Below are positions 60,813-64,000 of a DNA stretch of 64,000 nt, one piece after another. The number at the start of each line of letters is the position of its first letter. Position 1 is the first letter of the stretch. This DNA comes from Lentzea jiangxiensis (lineage in GTDB: Bacteria; Actinomycetota; Actinomycetes; Mycobacteriales; Pseudonocardiaceae), in contig NZ_FNIX01000002.1 in assembly GCF_900104175.1 (NCBI RefSeq), forward strand, positions 248,001 to 312,000, written 5' to 3'. The notes under the pieces are model-generated. The model was not told where the DNA came from. It made no database searches and saw only the letters and a program-made list of their open reading frames with translations. The translations under genes were made by a program, and so were the position numbers.

Positions 60813-61187
60813 GTGCTGGACATCGCCGAAGTCGCGCAGAGGTCAGGGCTCGCGCCGTCCGCCCTGCGGTTCTACGAGAAGAAGGGCCTGCTCTCCTCGA
60901 ACGGCCGCAACGGGTTGCGCCGCACCTACGAACCCGAGGTGCTGCACCGGCTGGCGCTCATCAGCTGCGCCCGCCGGGCCGGGTTCTCCGTCGCGGAGAT
61001 CGGGAGGTTCCTCCTCGCCATGCCCGGCGACACCGCCGTCCAGCAGCAGATGGCCGTGAAGGCAGCGGCGCTGGACGAGGACATCGCGCGGTTGCGGCGC
61101 ATGCGCGACAGCCTCGACCACGCCTCCACCTGCACCCACGAACCGCTGGTCGAGTGCCCCGAGTTCAAGCGGATGCTCGCCCCTTAG
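60813..61187 (+). CDS. MerR-family transcriptional regulator
   Basis: The protein has 124 residues. LDIAEVAQRSGLAPSALRFYEKKGLL is the MerR winged helix. The C-terminal tail has two cysteines (STCTHEPLVEC) like SoxR- and metal-sensing members. GTG 60813 starts the motif directly. It should bind the inverted repeat 50 nt upstream and control the adjacent hydrolase. The signal is unknown. Confidence 0.88.
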   Translation: MLDIAEVAQRSGLAPSALRFYEKKGLLSSNGRNGLRRTYEPEVLHRLALISCARRAGFSVAEIGRFLLAMPGDTAVQQQMAVKAAALDEDIARLRRMRDSLDHASTCTHEPLVECPEFKRMLAP

Positions 61188-62305
61188 GCGCAGAAGGCCG
61201 CGATCGTTCCGGTCAGGACGTCGGTGAGCCGGTCGAGCGAGGCGAGGTCGACGTGCTCGGTGGCCGCGTGGGCTCCGGCGCCGTCCACGCCGAACAGCAG
61301 GCAGGGGATGCCGGCGCGGTCGAGCAGGGCGCAGTCGGTCCAGAACGGCTCCGCCCGGACGACCGGCGGTTCGCCGAGCGCGGCGACGAGGGTCCGCACG
61401 ATCTCCGCGTCCGGGTCGGCCTCGAACGGCTCCCTGGCGAGGCCGCGGGTGAGCGTGGCGCTGAAGTCCGGGACGGTGGCCTCCAGCCGGTCGATGATCG
61501 CCTGCAGCTCGTCCTCGGTCCGCCGCGGTGACTCGCCGGGAACCGTGCGGCGTTCCAGCGTGATCCGGCAGCTCGCCGGGTAGGTCGACGCCTCCTCGCC
61601 GCCGCTGATCAGCGACGCGTGCACGGTTCCGGTGCCCAGCAACGGGTGCTGCGGTCCGGTCGCGAGGTCGTGGCCGAGCTGTTCCAGCGCCACGAGGAAG
61701 TGCCCGGCCTTGGCGATCGCGTCGACACCGAGCTCCGGCCGCGACCCGTGGGCCGCCCTGCCCCCGATCTCGACCTCGAACCACACGAAGCCCTTGTGCG
61801 CCAGCGTGACTTCGAGGTGGCTGGGTTCGGTGACGATCGCCGCGTCGGCGGTGAACGACTCCAGCACCTCCTCGGTGCCCGAACTGCCGTGCTCCTCGTC
61901 GGCGACGCACGCGACGATCACGTCGCCGCGCAGCGGTCGTCCGGTGGCTCGGGCGGCCGCCACCATCATCGCCGCGATGCCGCCTTTCATGTCGAACGTG
62001 CCGCGGCCGAACATCCTGCCGTCCTCGACCACCGGTTCGAGCGGGTCGCCGTCGTAGCCGGCCAGGCCGACCGTGTCGACGTGACCGTTGAGCATCAACG
62101 ACTTCCCGCCGCCGGTGCCCTTGCGGACGGCCACGATCGAGGGCCTGCCCGGTCGCCTCTCCAGCCGGTGCGCCGCGAAGCCGCGCTCCTGGAACCACCT
62201 CGCGCAGAAGTCGGCGATCTCGCGTTCGCCGTTGCCACCGGGGACGAGGTCGGGGTTGACCGAGTCGATGGAGACCAGCCGCGCCAGCAGGTCGCGTGGT
62301 GTCAC
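61184..62305 (-). CDS. M20-family metallopeptidase/deacylase (ArgE/DapE-like)
   Basis: The protein has 373 residues. LNGHVDTVG, GRGTFDMKGGIAAM (bridging Asp), VADEEHGSSGTEE (catalytic Glu and ligand) and EPSHLE are M20 zinc-site motifs. It hydrolyses an N-acyl amino acid or a small peptide. GTG 62305 follows GGAGGGAC and overlaps the lyase stop (GTGA). Paired with a PLP lyase, it may release an amino acid that the lyase degrades. Confidence 0.88.
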   Translation of the reverse strand: MTPRDLLARLVSIDSVNPDLVPGGNGEREIADFCARWFQERGFAAHRLERRPGRPSIVAVRKGTGGGKSLMLNGHVDTVGLAGYDGDPLEPVVEDGRMFGRGTFDMKGGIAAMMVAAARATGRPLRGDVIVACVADEEHGSSGTEEVLESFTADAAIVTEPSHLEVTLAHKGFVWFEVEIGGRAAHGSRPELGVDAIAKAGHFLVALEQLGHDLATGPQHPLLGTGTVHASLISGGEEASTYPASCRITLERRTVPGESPRRTEDELQAIIDRLEATVPDFSATLTRGLAREPFEADPDAEIVRTLVAALGEPPVVRAEPFWTDCALLDRAGIPCLLFGVDGAGAHAATEHVDLASLDRLTDVLTGTIAAFCA

Positions 62306-63279
62306 GAACGTCCCTCCGTGCTGATGAGGACAACGGTGCCGAGGTGGCCGAGGTCGTCCCGGATGGCACGCAATCCTGCGAGAGCAGCGGCACCACACGG
62401 TCCTGAATGGACGTTCTGCGCGAAGAGGTCTTCGACGGCTTCGGCGCACTCTTCTTCGGAGACGGACACGGCGGCGTCCAGGCCGTTCTGCAGGAATGGC
62501 CACGCGGTGCTGGAAGGCGTACCGCAGTTGAGGCCCGTCATGATCGTGTGGCCGGTCGGGATGCTCCTCAGCTCGCCCGCCAGGAGGCTTTCGAGGACGC
62601 AGGCGGCCCGGTCGGGTTCGACGGCGAGAATCCTGGTGCGCGAGTCGCGGCCGCGGTAGTGCGTGATCACGGCCTGCGCGAACGACCCGACGCCCACGGG
62701 GACGACGACCAGGTCGGGTTCGGAGCCGAGCTGCTCGTCGACCTCGTGGCAGAGCGTGCCGTAGCCCTCGACGATCCAGCCGGGGACCTCCTCGTAGCCG
62801 TCCCAGCCCATGTCCTGCACGAGGATCCCGTCGGCCTGCGCGGCCAGTGCCACCGCGTCGTCGTACGTGCCGTCGACGACGGTGACCTCGGCGTTCTCCG
62901 CGCGGATCGCTTCGATCGCCTTCTCGGGCACCGTGTTCGGCACGAAGACGTGCGCGCGTTGACCGCGGAGCCGGGCCATGCGCGCCACCGCCCGGCCGTG
63001 GTTGCCGTCGGTCGCGGTGGTGAGCGTGACCTGCCCGGTTCGTCCCTCCAGAACGCGGTGGACGGCCCAGGACGCGCCGAGGGCCTTGAAAGCGGGCAGG
63101 CCGAGCCGGGAGGATTCGTCCTTGACGAACAACCGGCCGATCCCGAGTCCCGCGGCGAGCGCGGGCAGCTCGGTCAGCGGGGTGGGCGCGTAGCCGGGCA
63201 GCCCGGCGTGGAAGTCGCGCACGCCGGCGGGTGCGGGCGGGCACTTCCAGCGCGGGGCGTCTGGCCGCAGGAACCTCAT
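62302..63279 (-). CDS. PLP-dependent diaminopropionate ammonia-lyase-like enzyme
   Basis: The protein has 325 residues of fold type II PLP enzyme. SRLGLPAFKALGASWAV holds the PLP lysine, TATDGNHGRAVARMA binds the phosphate, and VPVGVGSFAQAV forms the glycine loop. The closest family by motifs is 2,3-diaminopropionate ammonia-lyase; threonine dehydratase-like activity is an alternative. ATG 63279 gives MRFLRPDAPRW. It is coupled to the M20 gene. Confidence 0.8.
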   Translation of the reverse strand: MRFLRPDAPRWKCPPAPAGVRDFHAGLPGYAPTPLTELPALAAGLGIGRLFVKDESSRLGLPAFKALGASWAVHRVLEGRTGQVTLTTATDGNHGRAVARMARLRGQRAHVFVPNTVPEKAIEAIRAENAEVTVVDGTYDDAVALAAQADGILVQDMGWDGYEEVPGWIVEGYGTLCHEVDEQLGSEPDLVVVPVGVGSFAQAVITHYRGRDSRTRILAVEPDRAACVLESLLAGELRSIPTGHTIMTGLNCGTPSSTAWPFLQNGLDAAVSVSEEECAEAVEDLFAQNVHSGPCGAAALAGLRAIRDDLGHLGTVVLISTEGRS

Positions 63280-63376
63280 GTCCGACAGCGTGCTGGTGGC
63301 CCGGATCATCGGTCCAGCACATGTTGCCGACGTGTACCGGTGGGAGAATTCGACGAGTCGGGGAGAGGAGGAGCAG

Positions 63377-63607
63377 GTGACCGAGGACGAGCTGGTCGTC
63401 GAGTTCGCGCTGACCCGCCTCGACCACCCGGGCCTCGACCTGGAGGAGGTCGCCGCACTCGTGGTGCGGCGGGTGGGACCCGACCGCATGCTCGAGTTCG
63501 CCGGGCGGACCCTGGCGCACCGCGACGAGCTGCGCGGAGCCGTGTTCCCGGCCGCGGTCGAGCACGTCCTGCGGGTGGTGCTGACGTTGCGCGGGCCGCG
63601 CGACTAG
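63377..63607 (+). CDS. Small hypothetical protein
   Basis: The protein has 76 residues from GTG 63377, preceded by GAGAGGAGGAG. An ATG at 63278 would lengthen it by 33 residues of poor composition and overlap the divergent lyase start. The sequence is acidic and helical (LDLEEVAALVVRRVG). No family recognised. Confidence 0.5.
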   Translation: MTEDELVVEFALTRLDHPGLDLEEVAALVVRRVGPDRMLEFAGRTLAHRDELRGAVFPAAVEHVLRVVLTLRGPRD

Positions 63608-63661
63608 AGCTCGCCGGCGACATCCCCGGTCAGCTCGCCCACGCGTGCAGCACACGGCTCG

Positions 63662-64000
63662 ACTTCGGCGGGGCTGGTTCGTTCGGCAGATCAGCCACCG
63701 CCGTTCAACGGCCTCCAAACGACCTGTCGTCGCCTCTGGACCCGGTGTGCGGGCGGATCGCTGATCGACCACAGCCTCAACCTCGTGCTGCTGTCGGTCG
63801 TGCTCACGACGTTCTGGAAGTCGCGGCTGCCGGACGGCGAGTGGCGCACGTTGATCGAGTCGCTCCACGAGCGCTGCGACGAACCGCCCGTGCCGGTGCT
63901 CGGGATCGGGATGCCCGTGCCGGCCACTGTGGACACCAACGGCCTCGCGGGGCGGACGTCGTTGCGCGAAGCGGCCAGGGAGGCCCGCTTCACCGGTGGC
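63662..64000 (+). CDS. Possible coding frame running off the window
   Basis: The frame is open from the previous stop at 63605 to the window end and reads LIDHSLNLVLLSVVLTTFWKS, then DGEWRTLIESLHERCDEP. The composition looks like real protein, but no standard start is visible in the early part. It may be a 5'-damaged gene or begin at an unusual codon. No function recognised. Confidence 0.3.

Overview
The window is high-GC DNA (roughly 70 %) with many GTG starts, ATGA/GTGA start-stop overlaps, LacI-family regulators and secreted enzymes that join CBM2 domains to poly-threonine linkers. This fits a soil actinomycete, most likely of the Pseudonocardiales (Lentzea/Saccharothrix-like). That placement is an inference from gene style; no rRNA or phylogenetic marker is present. 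Almost the whole window is a plant-cell-wall-degradation island.

Layout. (1) 1-8732, pectin: the tail of an MFS transporter, then an operon with a secreted pectate lyase/pectinesterase fusion, an ABC sugar importer (two permeases and a lipoprotein) and an enolase-superfamily enzyme. Next come a divergent PL3/PL1 pectate lyase pair. (2) 8782-15347, crystalline cellulose: GH48, AA10 lytic monooxygenase, a small unknown anchored protein and GH6 in one operon. (3) 15450-18411: a LacI regulator, homocysteine S-methyltransferase and a degenerate repeat array copied from that gene's 3' end. (4) 18412-33697, hemicellulose: two GH62 arabinofuranosidases, two CE1-like esterases, GH10 xylanase, a second GH6, a LacI regulator, an SGNH esterase, GH27 and GH43. 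(5) 33684-37502: a lone sigma region 4, a degenerate adenylation enzyme, a Nudix protein, galactose mutarotase and a broken GH43. (6) 37796-41742: a ChvE/MmsAB-type monosaccharide importer. (7) 42221-58414: GH9, a TetR/FMN-reductase pair, the cebEFG-bglC-cebR cellobiose operon, a second cebR, a GH9 with CBM3 modules, and GH5. (8) 58589-64000, ordinary metabolism: GNAT acetyltransferase, NAD kinase, MBL hydrolase with a divergent MerR regulator, M20 peptidase, PLP lyase and small ORFs.

How it works together. Secreted modular enzymes cut pectin, xylan and cellulose outside the cell. Three importers take up the products: uronide-type oligomers (inferred), cello-oligomers, and monosaccharides such as arabinose or galactose. 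Cytoplasmic enzymes (bglC, galM, the enolase-superfamily protein) then process them. Three sets of operator sequences can be read directly: the 14-bp CebR/CelR palindrome near most cellulase genes; a TGTTAGCGCTCACA-type LacI box at the monosaccharide importer, the SGNH esterase operon and a LacI gene; and a 17-mer shared by the two pectinolytic control regions. Neither of the two binding-protein/permease importers has its own ATPase gene, which suggests a shared MsiK-type ATPase elsewhere.

No rRNA, tRNA, CRISPR array, insertion sequence or phage gene was recognised. Family names come from reading motifs; no database search was done.
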